Positions 1 to 7,325 of a stretch of DNA of 20,364 nt are shown here, piece by piece (positions within the stretch are counted from its first letter, which is position 1; each line of letters opens with the position of its first letter). The notes under the pieces are model-generated. The model saw nothing but the letters and a program-made list of their open reading frames with translations, searched no databases and was not told the DNA's origin. Both the position numbers and the translations under genes were made by a program. This stretch comes from a virus. Location of the stretch: the IMG/VR virus record IMGVR_UViG_3300030328_003608, positions 1 through 20,364 of that record. One strand, written 5' to 3'.

Positions 1-1437
1 TGGTATTGGAATCAATATGATAATACTACTACACTTAAACAAACTATTACTGGTTCTGATGGTTCTGTCTCTACTCAACAAAGAGTTATACAAGATACAG
101 GATGTGGAAGTATTAACTGTGGGTCTTTTACCAACTACACAGACACGCATATACAAGGTACGAACACACAAACAGATTTTGATATAGAAGTATCAATAAC
201 AAATACTAATAATAGAACTGGTCATTGGGGGCCAGATATAGATAATGTAACACTAGGTTTAAGTTATACTTATATTAACCCATTACCAGAAGATACACAA
301 GATATTGTAGAAGATATTGATACAGATATCGTTGATATTATAGAAGATATTCCAGAAGATTTTGATTGGGATACTGATGATTTATATTTTGATAATACAT
401 ATACTTGGGAAGAAGATATGTATTTTGAAGAAGAATATGTCATGGATGAAGACATATACTTTGAAGAATTTGAAATGGAAGAATTTGACATGGTAGAGTT
501 TGAAGAACTACCAATGTTTGAAGAGTTTGAAGTTTTTGAAGAAATGCCTATGATTGAAGAGGTATTTTTTGAAGAGGATTATATGATGGAGCCTCCACCA
601 ATGATAATGGAGGAAATATTTACAGAAGAATTTGAGGAGGATTTTACTGAATTTTTAGAAGAGACTGGCATGGAAGAAGAATTCATGGAGTTTTTAGAAG
701 ATGAAGGCATAACAGCCGAAGAATTTTTCGAAGAGATAACCGAGGAGGAGTTTAATGATGAACCTACTGCGGAATCTTTTGAAGAGTTTGAGGAAGAGTT
801 TGAAGAAATCGAAACAGTTGAAGAAAGCCCACCAGAGATTATTGAAACTGAGGAAGAAACAGTGGAGCTTGAATCAGAATCAGAAATAGTAGAGGAAGAA
901 GAAGTAGCCAAAAATGAATCAACAGAAGAAACAGAGCCACAAGAAGACGAATCCAGTAGCGAAAGCACTGAGGAGTCCGAAGTACAATCAGAAGATAGTG
1001 AAAAGCAAGATGATGTACAATCGGAAGGAAGAGAAGAAGTGGACACCAATGACAGGGTTACTGCAGATGTTGCAAAGATAGAGAGCAAATTTAAAAAGAA
1101 TTTAAAAAAGATAGCTAAACAAATAGCAAAAGTAACAAAACAAACAACTCAAAACTTAACAAAAGAGGATTTATTTTTTAAGAATAATACATTAGACGCC
1201 TATAATAAAATACAATTTTATAAATCAAAAGATATATATAAAGATACAAGTTTAGATTTATTTAATAACCAAATAGATTTAGGCGTCTATGATAAAGAAA
1301 TTTATGGTGAGATAACTCTTGCAAGTTATTCACAAAACGACCCAGTAGAAGTACATAGAGTACAACTACTAGAAGCAAAACAAAAAACTAATAGATTAAA
1401 ATTAGAATTGGAGGCTATGAAGAATGAAAATAATTGA
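1..1437 (+). CDS. Hyperacidic phage protein, C-terminal part (5' end outside window)
   Basis: The frame is open from base 1, so this is the last 478 residues of a longer protein; the ATG at 418 is internal, not a likely start. Residues 1-92 look beta-rich (many T, N, G, Y and alternating hydrophobics), as in a phage surface or tail-type domain. Residues 93-135 are Asp/Ile rich (repeated ED-I-x-D units). Residues 136 to about 355 are extremely rich in Glu, punctuated by Phe, Met and Tyr, then turn into an E/S/T/Q linker. The last 120 residues switch to Lys-rich, probably helical sequence. The next gene overlaps its end by 14 nt. No catalytic motif is seen. A virion or late protein is inferred from position at the head of the rightward block; the true function is unknown. 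Confidence 0.8.
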   Translation, partial: WYWNQYDNTTTLKQTITGSDGSVSTQQRVIQDTGCGSINCGSFTNYTDTHIQGTNTQTDFDIEVSITNTNNRTGHWGPDIDNVTLGLSYTYINPLPEDTQDIVEDIDTDIVDIIEDIPEDFDWDTDDLYFDNTYTWEEDMYFEEEYVMDEDIYFEEFEMEEFDMVEFEELPMFEEFEVFEEMPMIEEVFFEEDYMMEPPPMIMEEIFTEEFEEDFTEFLEETGMEEEFMEFLEDEGITAEEFFEEITEEEFNDEPTAESFEEFEEEFEEIETVEESPPEIIETEEETVELESESEIVEEEEVAKNESTEETEPQEDESSSESTEESEVQSEDSEKQDDVQSEGREEVDTNDRVTADVAKIESKFKKNLKKIAKQIAKVTKQTTQNLTKEDLFFKNNTLDAYNKIQFYKSKDIYKDTSLDLFNNQIDLGVYDKEIYGEITLASYSQNDPVEVHRVQLLEAKQKTNRLKLELEAMKNENN

Positions 1438-1990
1438 AAAACTTAGTACCTATGCGGCACTCTTAGGAGTAATTGGGGCTATTGGTGGTGGCTTTTACAC
1501 ATGGGGCCAGTTTAATTCAAGGCTTGATGCAATTGAAGGCACACCTCCAGTTAATTTAAAACCATTACATGAAAAGGATAAAGCATTAGAAAAACAATTT
1601 GATGAAGTATTATTATATGCTAATGAATACAAAGTAGATTTAATAGATAGAATTAAAAAGGTTGATGATAAAATACAACCTGTAGATTTAACTCTTGTAT
1701 TTAAAGAGATAGGAAAAATAAGAGAACAAATTGCTATGATTGACATACCAGAAGATGTAGATTTAAAACCTATATCAAAAGAACTTAAAAGATTAAGTGA
1801 AGAAATGGTTAGAGTATTATCAAATTTATCAAAAATTAATCTTGTACCACTTGAAGAAAGTATAAAAATAATAGAAAATACTATGGCAGAAATAAGTAAA
1901 AAACTAGCTATTGTATCTAAAGAAAATGAAGTACAAGATGCTGAGATAGAAGAAATTAAACTTAAATCTAATAACCCTTTGGCTAATTAA
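1424..1990 (+). CDS. Membrane-anchored coiled-coil protein
   Basis: 188 residues. Residues about 8-28 form one hydrophobic Gly/Ala-rich segment ending in Trp-Gly, then the rest is charged, heptad-like helix with repeated L/I-x(6)-L/I spacing. This suggests an N-terminal membrane anchor and a long coiled coil. GGAGG at 1410-1414, nine bases before the ATG, fixes the start inside the end of the previous gene. The stop overlaps the next start (TAATG). The topology resembles inner-membrane spanins or tethered phage structural proteins, but there is no partner gene that settles this; the family is not recognised. Confidence 0.8.
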   Translation: MKIIEKLSTYAALLGVIGAIGGGFYTWGQFNSRLDAIEGTPPVNLKPLHEKDKALEKQFDEVLLYANEYKVDLIDRIKKVDDKIQPVDLTLVFKEIGKIREQIAMIDIPEDVDLKPISKELKRLSEEMVRVLSNLSKINLVPLEESIKIIENTMAEISKKLAIVSKENEVQDAEIEEIKLKSNNPLAN

Positions 1991-2313
1991 TGGTAGCTGT
2001 AGATAAACCAAAATCCTTAATGGCAGTAAATTCTCTTGAAGAAAATCCTAAAAAATTTATGGAACAAGAAGAACAAGCATACAAAAAAAGAATGCTTAAT
2101 TTACCTGCAGGAAATGTAATGGATTATTATAAAGCATTGAGAGGAGAAGGTGGTGATGGTGAATTTAAATCTCAATCAGAAGTTAAAGGTCATGATTTAA
2201 GAAATGCTATAAAAGGTTTAAATTTTTATAGTTTAAGTTTTCAAGAATTAAATGATGCCTTTGGAATGGCAACACAATCATATAAAAAAACACTATTATT
2301 GGAGGAAGAATAG
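1990..2313 (+). CDS. Hypothetical phage protein (107 aa)
   Basis: Starts in a TAATG overlap with the previous gene, so translation is probably coupled. The product is charged, with an N-terminal Glu/Lys helix-like part and a glycine loop (GEGGDGE) in the middle. No signal peptide, membrane segment or known motif was seen. It sits between two other orphan genes of the late block, so a minor virion or morphogenesis role is possible but only inferred. Confidence 0.7.
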   Translation: MVAVDKPKSLMAVNSLEENPKKFMEQEEQAYKKRMLNLPAGNVMDYYKALRGEGGDGEFKSQSEVKGHDLRNAIKGLNFYSLSFQELNDAFGMATQSYKKTLLLEEE

Positions 2314-2314
2314 A

Positions 2315-2755
2315 ATGGCACTACCAACAACAACACAATTAAGTAATCAAATGATGAATGAAACAGTACGTGATATACCTACAAGTGCAATGGATGGTAA
2401 TGTAACAAGACCTATGATTATAAAAGATTTAATATCTGCAATGAAAGATGTTAATTTTAGCCAGCTTGTAGAGGAATACGGGAGTATGGCAGGATTACCA
2501 AGAGAAGATGCCACCCCAATGACTAAATCTTTAATGGAAAAAAGTCCTAAAGCACCTGATACACCATTAAAACAATCAGGAGAAAAAACAGAAACAAACG
2601 TAGCGGCTTCAGAACAATTTGTGGCTGATGACGTAGAGGTTCCTACACCTATGTCAGATGCTATGGCATCAAATACTTTAGCCCCAACAGGCTCAATAGT
2701 AGAACAGAATAGTGGGTTAATGACACAATCAAATGGTCTTCAACAGACCACTTAA
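2315..2755 (+). CDS. Hypothetical low-complexity phage protein (146 aa)
   Basis: The start at 2315 is chosen because GGAGGA at 2301-2306 stands nine bases upstream and the ATG follows the previous stop by one base; an upstream in-frame ATG at 2252 lies deep in the previous gene. The product is rich in Met, Thr, Pro, Gln and Ser, with a short helical part (residues 30-55) and a disordered-looking second half. The end overlaps the convergent gene 2729-2956 by 27 bp. No family recognised; probably a minor structural or scaffold-like late protein, by position only. Confidence 0.65.
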   Translation: MALPTTTQLSNQMMNETVRDIPTSAMDGNVTRPMIIKDLISAMKDVNFSQLVEEYGSMAGLPREDATPMTKSLMEKSPKAPDTPLKQSGEKTETNVAASEQFVADDVEVPTPMSDAMASNTLAPTGSIVEQNSGLMTQSNGLQQTT

Positions 2756-2956
2756 TTGTTCATCAAAATAGTAGGAATCAGATTTGCAATGATTGACAAT
2801 TGCACAAATAAGATGTGCATAATAATCATCACTAAGTTTATTTAAAACTTCATTTGTTGGTAATGACTCATGACGAGTTATTAAATTACCTTCATTATTA
2901 ATTGACACTGTAGTACTAAAGAGGATGGCCTCATCCCTTTTAGGACTTGGTGTCAT
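2729..2956 (-). CDS. Hypothetical protein (75 aa)
   Basis: Last gene of the leftward block. An ATG at 2980 is possible, but the one at 2956 is preferred because GAGGG lies about eight bases upstream of it. It overlaps the end of the preceding gene by 17 nt and the convergent late gene by 27 nt. The product is a small mixed protein with two Cys/His (AIVNHCK) and no recognisable motif. Confidence 0.55.
   Translation of the reverse strand: MTPSPKRDEAILFSTTVSINNEGNLITRHESLPTNEVLNKLSDDYYAHLICAIVNHCKSDSYYFDEQLSGLLKTI
2734..2750. terminator. Possible bidirectional terminator hairpin
   Basis: Perfect 6-bp stem TGGTCT / AGACCA with a five-base loop, inside the coding overlap of the two convergent last genes. 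T-runs on either side are short, so strength is doubtful. Confidence 0.4.
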
Positions 2957-3131
2957 TTTTTTTGCCCTCATCTTGCACAAAACTTGGATTTATTTTTGGG
3001 TCAAGTTTAGGTAACTGCATTAAAACAGCTATTGCCGGTGCAACTTCTTGATAGGGTTTTGTATATAAATATTTTAACAAAACAGACCTATTAGCTTCTG
3101 TTAAAATATAGTTATTTATTTCTTTCTCCAT
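2940..3131 (-). CDS. Hypothetical protein (63 aa)
   Basis: Starts inside the end of the upstream gene (16-nt overlap) with an AGGAGA ribosome site nine bases before the ATG. The product has a helical N-terminal half (residues 3-40) and a charged Lys/Asp tail. No family recognised. Its place in an unbroken chain of overlapping genes supports that it is translated. Confidence 0.6.
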   Translation of the reverse strand: MEKEINNYILTEANRSVLLKYLYTKPYQEVAPAIAVLMQLPKLDPKINPSFVQDEGKKNDTKS

Positions 3132-3385
3132 TTTATTTCTCCTGCTATGGCACTATATGCAGACATATCAATGTAAGTATCTTTGCTAACAGCTCCAAGT
3201 TTTGTTCTTGCAACTTTTAATAAAGCCATCATAATAGCTACATCATGTGCTTCAATTTTTACATCTAAGTATGCTGACCATAACTTAGCAATATTATTAT
3301 GGTTCTCTACCTTGTCTCCATAATCCTTTTCTCTATCTGTTCCAACTAATCTGGTAGCCTCAGATAAAATATCTTTTGTTATCAT
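3116..3385 (-). CDS. DUF6378-like small phage protein
   Basis: 89 residues. The order of signatures (ILSEA..LV, DREKDYG near 18-24, N-HNNIAKLWSAYL near 28-40, HDVAIMMALLKVAR near 47-60, DMSAYSAIAGEI near 73-84) matches the DUF6378 family as I recall it, which is common in phages and has no settled function. The Asp/Glu-bearing helices are reminiscent of all-alpha NTP pyrophosphohydrolases, but that is speculative. ATG overlaps the stop of the 37-aa gene upstream in an ATGA. Confidence 0.75.
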   Translation of the reverse strand: MITKDILSEATRLVGTDREKDYGDKVENHNNIAKLWSAYLDVKIEAHDVAIMMALLKVARTKLGAVSKDTYIDMSAYSAIAGEIKWRKK

Positions 3386-3495
3386 TTCTTTTTTGCCTTT
3401 TTAAATTTTCTACCTACTACAAAGACAATGCTATTAATACAAGTGTTAATTGTCACCATAATTAAAATCCACCATTGCCAAAATTCTACACTCAT
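3382..3495 (-). CDS. Tiny single-pass membrane protein (37 aa)
   Basis: A short frame that fills the 109-base gap between the oxygenase gene and the DUF6378-like gene exactly: its ATG overlaps the oxygenase stop (TAATG) and its TGA overlaps the next ATG (ATGA). Residues 5-28 are hydrophobic with three Trp at the start (FWQWW), followed by a Lys/Arg-rich cytoplasmic-type tail (RKFKKAKKK). This predicts one membrane span with the C-terminus inside. Function unknown; the perfect double coupling is the main support that it is a gene. Confidence 0.7.
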   Translation of the reverse strand: MSVEFWQWWILIMVTINTCINSIVFVVGRKFKKAKKK

Positions 3496-4163
3496 TAAAA
3501 TTCAACACTCACATTAAATGATATACTTCTTCTTATACCTTTACCTCTAAATGGGTATACTTGATGTAATAACCAATTAGGAAAAACAAATAATTGACCA
3601 ACATGAGGTTTTATAGGATACTTAGGGTCTATCCACATAGCAGGATTACCATATAAAAATTCAATCCAACCTGCACGCTCTCTCTCCTCATCTTTCTCTA
3701 CAGATTCTGGCATCTTTAACCAACCTGCTGCAGATAATTGACCATAATGCATATGAGGTGGATTAAAATCCCCTGCAATAGAATTAACAAGCCAACTATT
3801 ATGAAGTGCTACTTTTTTAATACCCCTTTCAGCAGCTTCATTGTCTTGCTCATCCCCCTGTTTTAATTTTGTTTTTACATATAAATTAATACAGGCACCC
3901 ATCCAATTAAATAAAGAGGGCAAATGCTCATTAGGTTTTTCTTGCCATATATGTTCTTCAATTTTATGCTCTTGTTTAACATTGCCTACAAGATTGTCTG
4001 ACCAATCTAATTGTTTAGATTTTTTATCACTTGCAGATATCTTATCCCCATATTTATTTAATAAATTAATATAGGGTTGTGGAATTTGAAACTCCATTAA
4101 TATTGGACTAAAAGGTGCATGAAGTGTACCCTTTAATTTGTAGTCTTTATAACTATTTTCCAT
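3495..4163 (-). CDS. 2OG-Fe(II) oxygenase superfamily protein
   Basis: 222 residues. A first metal site NPPHMHYG (H137, H139) is followed by a beta segment, then FPNWLLHQVYPF with H200 and a RRSISFN strand with R211/R212. This is the layout of 2-oxoglutarate/Fe(II) dioxygenases of the phage putative-2OG type, where two histidines and an acidic or second His residue hold iron and the Arg/Ser binds 2-oxoglutarate. Such enzymes hydroxylate proteins, nucleotides or bases; the substrate here is unknown. It overlaps the phosphoesterase gene by 11 nt, so the two are co-translated. An AAGGAG site lies about 13 bases upstream. Confidence 0.8.
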   Translation of the reverse strand: MENSYKDYKLKGTLHAPFSPILMEFQIPQPYINLLNKYGDKISASDKKSKQLDWSDNLVGNVKQEHKIEEHIWQEKPNEHLPSLFNWMGACINLYVKTKLKQGDEQDNEAAERGIKKVALHNSWLVNSIAGDFNPPHMHYGQLSAAGWLKMPESVEKDEERERAGWIEFLYGNPAMWIDPKYPIKPHVGQLFVFPNWLLHQVYPFRGKGIRRSISFNVSVEF

Positions 4164-4893
4164 AAGTATTTTTTATCTCCTTCATATTAATTGTTTGTAA
4201 GTCATATTCTCCTTTTTCTACATTACGCTTTACTATTAAACCACTCCACCATAAATGCTGAGTTGATCGTGCAAATGACTCTCTATGATTAACATAACAC
4301 CCTGCATTTAATCCTATAATTTTTTTACCATTATATTTTGATCTAATAGCAATATCTAATAGATGTGAATGCCCCACAGTTACTGATTGATAGTTTTTCT
4401 TTAATAAATTAGAAGCTACAAAATCACCACTTATAGGTTTTCCCATAACTCCACTTGCTATATTATGACAATACAAAATGCCGTCAACTTCTACAGGCTC
4501 TTGGTATTCATAATAATCCCATCCATATTTTTCAAATTCAATATCATCAATTGATAATTTTCCATCAAGTTCTGGGTTATCTTGGACAAATCTTGTTATA
4601 CGATCTTCGTGATTACCCCCTAGCATAACTAGTTCAGCCTTTTTATTACCATAGGCTTTTTTAAATTTATCCAATGCTTCTTGAGCATGTGATATTTCTT
4701 TATCATAACGCCTACCTTCAAAAGACTTTTTACCTCTATCATATGATGATAAAGAATCCATATTAACCCAATCTCCTAAACAAATTACGACATCGGGATT
4801 AAGTTCTTTTGCAAGTTTACCTGCCCAGGTAAATCTATCATTTGACACTCCCACTTTAGAATGAGGGTCTGGTATAATTAAATGTGTACTCAT
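4153..4893 (-). CDS. Calcineurin-like metallophosphoesterase
   Basis: 246 residues with all the metal-site motifs in order: DPH (D9, H11), GDWVN (40-44), GGNHEDR (92-98), a histidine in YCHN (H143) and GHSH (174-177). These coordinate the two-metal centre of the calcineurin-like phosphoesterase superfamily. Substrate could be a phosphoprotein, nucleotide, 2'-3' cyclic end or DNA; phage members are often annotated only as metallophosphatase. Start overlaps the previous stop (TAATG) after an AAAGGA site. Placed among nucleases and an oxygenase, a role in nucleic acid or nucleotide processing is likely but inferred. Confidence 0.88.
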   Translation of the reverse strand: MSTHLIIPDPHSKVGVSNDRFTWAGKLAKELNPDVVICLGDWVNMDSLSSYDRGKKSFEGRRYDKEISHAQEALDKFKKAYGNKKAELVMLGGNHEDRITRFVQDNPELDGKLSIDDIEFEKYGWDYYEYQEPVEVDGILYCHNIASGVMGKPISGDFVASNLLKKNYQSVTVGHSHLLDIAIRSKYNGKKIIGLNAGCYVNHRESFARSTQHLWWSGLIVKRNVEKGEYDLQTINMKEIKNTYGK

Positions 4894-5165
4894 TAGTTAA
4901 GTTTCCTTTTTTTATTTTGTAGTATATCAGTCATGTTGACTATATCTGTTCCAGGGGGGTGTGTTATAGCATCAATGCCTTCATCATATATTAAATCAGG
5001 TCTGTCTAATGCCATTTTAACCATCCCATGTGCAATTGTTAAAGCCACCATATAATTATGTGTAGCCGGTGGATTATCTTTTTCTAATACAACACATGCA
5101 AACCCATCGTCAGCAGGGTGTATAGCAATAGTTATAAAGTTTAGTTTGTCTAAGCCATCTTCCAT
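4893..5165 (-). CDS. Hypothetical protein (90 aa)
   Basis: Begins right after the stop of the endonuclease gene, with AGGA six bases upstream of the ATG, and ends in a TAATG overlap with the phosphoesterase. The sequence suggests a small alpha/beta domain (FITIAIHPADDGFACVVLE near 9-27, then a helix around 40-55) and a basic tail (NKKRKLN). No known motif. Operon position suggests a link to the nuclease genes. Confidence 0.65.
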   Translation of the reverse strand: MEDGLDKLNFITIAIHPADDGFACVVLEKDNPPATHNYMVALTIAHGMVKMALDRPDLIYDEGIDAITHPPGTDIVNMTDILQNKKRKLN

Positions 5166-5507
5166 TTATTTTCCTATTTGTTTAAAAAAATGCATAGCAT
5201 CAACAATTACTAAAGGTTGAAATTGATTCATTTTAATTACAGCAATAGGAACTTGATTATCCTTTGCGTTATGTTGAGACTGATCCATAATATTATATAT
5301 ACTTTTAAATGTCTGCTTATTCTTACACTCAATAGCATACGGGATTAATGTTTGTGCTTTTCTGGATAGTTTAATATCTACTCCTTTTTCACCCATAATA
5401 GCACAATAAACATCATCTTCGGTTAAATTTTTAAAAATAGAAAGAAGGGTATCTCGTACCCAGTTTTGTAATCTCCTTCCTTTAGCCTTTCTACTTCTAA
5501 TTTTCAT
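5166..5507 (-). CDS. PD-(D/E)XK endonuclease (resolvase-like)
   Basis: 113 residues. N-terminus is very basic (KIRSRKAKGRRLQNWVR), as in small DNA junction nucleases. GEKGVDIKLS supplies D44, and PYAIECKNK supplies E60-x-K62, the PD-(D/E)XK catalytic set; Q78 in DQSQHNA matches the trailing Gln seen in many of these folds. Length and layout fit a Holliday-junction resolvase or recombination endonuclease (VRR-NUC/RusA replacement) of marine phages. Start overlaps the end of the exonuclease gene by 11 nt, so the two nucleases are produced together. Exact substrate is inference. Confidence 0.78.
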   Translation of the reverse strand: MKIRSRKAKGRRLQNWVRDTLLSIFKNLTEDDVYCAIMGEKGVDIKLSRKAQTLIPYAIECKNKQTFKSIYNIMDQSQHNAKDNQVPIAVIKMNQFQPLVIVDAMHFFKQIGK

Positions 5508-6387
5508 CTTCTACTCTTGGATTTTTAACATCAGTATACCAATACCATTTTGGATTCATTGCTTTTGATTGTTGTTGTGGAAGATACTGTAAACTTTCTC
5601 CCCAACAAGCCTTTTTATAAGGGCAAAAACCACAAGTAGTTCCTAGTATTCTATTTCCTGTAGGTTTTTTATTAAAAAATTCTTCAGAATCAGTAAAACA
5701 ACGTTTAAATTCATCATTATTTTTTAAAGCTTTAATATTATCCTCTGCCATTTGAATGGCATTTTTATTATATTCACCATCAGCTATAGGTGTTTCAGTT
5801 AGACACCATTCTCCTGTTGATTTATTAATAACAATCCAACCACCAAAATCACACCCTTCAGCATTAGAATATAGATAACCTTGTGTGACATATCCAAAGT
5901 CATCCTTTTTTGCTATGGTATCAAACCCACCCTTTTCTCCAAATTTATATTCGAAAGATAAAGGTGATGCACTTTTAATATCCCATACTCTCCCTTCTAT
6001 TTTAACATCATATGAACCATTAATAGAATCCCCATTAAATTTATGGGTAACTTTTTTTTGTTTTGATTCAATCTTAATACCTGCTGATTGCATAATGGCA
6101 ATTGCAGCGGCTTCAATTAAATCTCCAAATAAATTACGCATCTTTGCGTTATATGGCATTGGCTCTCGTTCAGCACCATTACGCTCCATTTGTAATTGAC
6201 ATAAAGGTCTTCCAATTGATGACATTCTAACTCTAAATTTATCTTCTCGAGTATCAGTAAATTGTTTTTTAAAAGCCTCTTTACAAGCTTCACCAAATTC
6301 ATCAATTATAGTACTTGATATAGGAACAGAGGCTTTATTAGCCTCTGTTAAAAATAATTGTACTCGATGTAATATAGTAGAGGACAC
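5497..6387 (-). CDS. Cas4/RecB-like exonuclease with Fe-S cluster
   Basis: 296 residues. The nuclease core shows GSYDVKIEG (D127), VWDIKSAS (D136-I-K138) and a VTQGYLY motif (Q169). A lone C63 pairs with C252-x2-C255-x5-C261 near the C-terminus, the four-cysteine Fe-S arrangement known from AddB and Cas4 nucleases. It probably resects DNA ends in recombination or degrades host DNA. The start is a GTG sharing its G with the TAG stop of the upstream gene; an ATG at residue 55 would cut off a conserved-looking N-terminal helix, so the GTG is preferred. Distal parts match phage rather than CRISPR Cas4 context: no repeats are nearby. Confidence 0.85.
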   Translation of the reverse strand: MSSTILHRVQLFLTEANKASVPISSTIIDEFGEACKEAFKKQFTDTREDKFRVRMSSIGRPLCQLQMERNGAEREPMPYNAKMRNLFGDLIEAAAIAIMQSAGIKIESKQKKVTHKFNGDSINGSYDVKIEGRVWDIKSASPLSFEYKFGEKGGFDTIAKKDDFGYVTQGYLYSNAEGCDFGGWIVINKSTGEWCLTETPIADGEYNKNAIQMAEDNIKALKNNDEFKRCFTDSEEFFNKKPTGNRILGTTCGFCPYKKACWGESLQYLPQQQSKAMNPKWYWYTDVKNPRVEDEN

Positions 6388-7265
6388 TATGATGCCAATA
6401 TAGTTTCAGGATTTGAATCTACAGTTTCAATATTTTCATCTGTAATATCCTTCATAACCTTAGAAGTTTCCTCATCCTTATTAGCCTTCTTATTAGCGTC
6501 TTGCCATAATTCAGAAACACGTTTATTTTCTTCTGTAATTAATTCATTGAACATTTCCATGGTCTCTAAATCTTTTTTAGAAAAATCTGTTTCCTTTTTA
6601 TCAACAGCAATTGACGCCACATAATAAACATTACTTCCACTTTTTTTACGCTTAGATGTAAGATTTAAAATATGATTAAACATTAAACTATTCCTACCCT
6701 TAAGGCTTTTTAATGATTCACCAATTGGTTTAAAGTTACTCCCTGTTACACGCCATAATATAGGCATATTTTCTATAGAAGTAGCCTCTCCATCAGCCTT
6801 TGTACATTTCATAGATAGCAATCCATATACTAAACGATAGCATTTAATATTACGTTGTGCATCTATTTCAGCTTGTGATAACTTATCTTTATCCTTACCA
6901 ATAACTTTACCACATCTAAGACCACCATTAGTATCTATTGGTTCATCTTTCCATGATTTAAAAATTACTGATGTTGAAGAATAGTTATTATTATCAGCAT
7001 CATATTCCATATACTGATATGCGTTAATGAATGGCCTAAAATGAACTGCTTCATCTTTTAAGCTATAGACTTTTGCCTCTGATTCTGGATCATAAATTGT
7101 ATAAACACCAGGACGCAAAGCATTTCCATCATCATCCTCTGCAGCTCTGTTTATTGACAATCTAGGTAAAGTACCTGACCCCATTTGTGACCCATCATCT
7201 TGACCAGTCAATTTCATTATCTCCTCTTTACTAAGAGAATCAAATGCTTGTAGTTCGTTTGCCAT
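6387..7265 (-). CDS. Putative single-stranded DNA-binding protein
   Basis: 292 residues, first gene after a strong promoter (7298-7325), with AAGGAG eight bases before the ATG. The middle part is beta-rich with aromatic/hydrophobic strands (VHFRPFINAYQYMEYD, LMFNHILNLTSKRKK) as in OB-fold phage ssDNA-binding proteins, and the last 40 residues are strongly acidic (DEETSKV..DITDENIETVDS), the usual tail for contacting other replication proteins. Sitting directly between polymerase and exonuclease genes supports this role. There is no diagnostic motif, so recombination mediator or another accessory factor remains possible. Confidence 0.6.
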   Translation of the reverse strand: MANELQAFDSLSKEEIMKLTGQDDGSQMGSGTLPRLSINRAAEDDDGNALRPGVYTIYDPESEAKVYSLKDEAVHFRPFINAYQYMEYDADNNNYSSTSVIFKSWKDEPIDTNGGLRCGKVIGKDKDKLSQAEIDAQRNIKCYRLVYGLLSMKCTKADGEATSIENMPILWRVTGSNFKPIGESLKSLKGRNSLMFNHILNLTSKRKKSGSNVYYVASIAVDKKETDFSKKDLETMEMFNELITEENKRVSELWQDANKKANKDEETSKVMKDITDENIETVDSNPETILAS

Positions 7266-7297
7266 AATATATCTCCTTATGGTTAATTGTTTAAGTT

Positions 7298-7325
7298 ATA
7301 ATAGCGAATTTATTAAATTTGTCAA
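7298..7325 (-). promoter_or_regulatory. Sigma70-type promoter before the ssDNA-binding gene
   Basis: TTGACA at 7325-7320, 16-base AT-rich spacer, TATTAT at 7303-7298. The TGA stop of the polymerase gene is inside the -35 box. It would drive the nuclease/nucleotide operon running down to 2729. Confidence 0.75.

Noticed and set aside
270-1088. Ser-rich leftward frames at 270-491 and 579-1088
   Set aside because: They are mirror frames of Glu codons in the acidic protein; no ribosome site and pure low-complexity Ser.
5497-6387. CRISPR Cas4 reading of the Fe-S nuclease
   Set aside because: No repeats or other cas genes; position beside polymerase and endonuclease fits a phage recombination nuclease.
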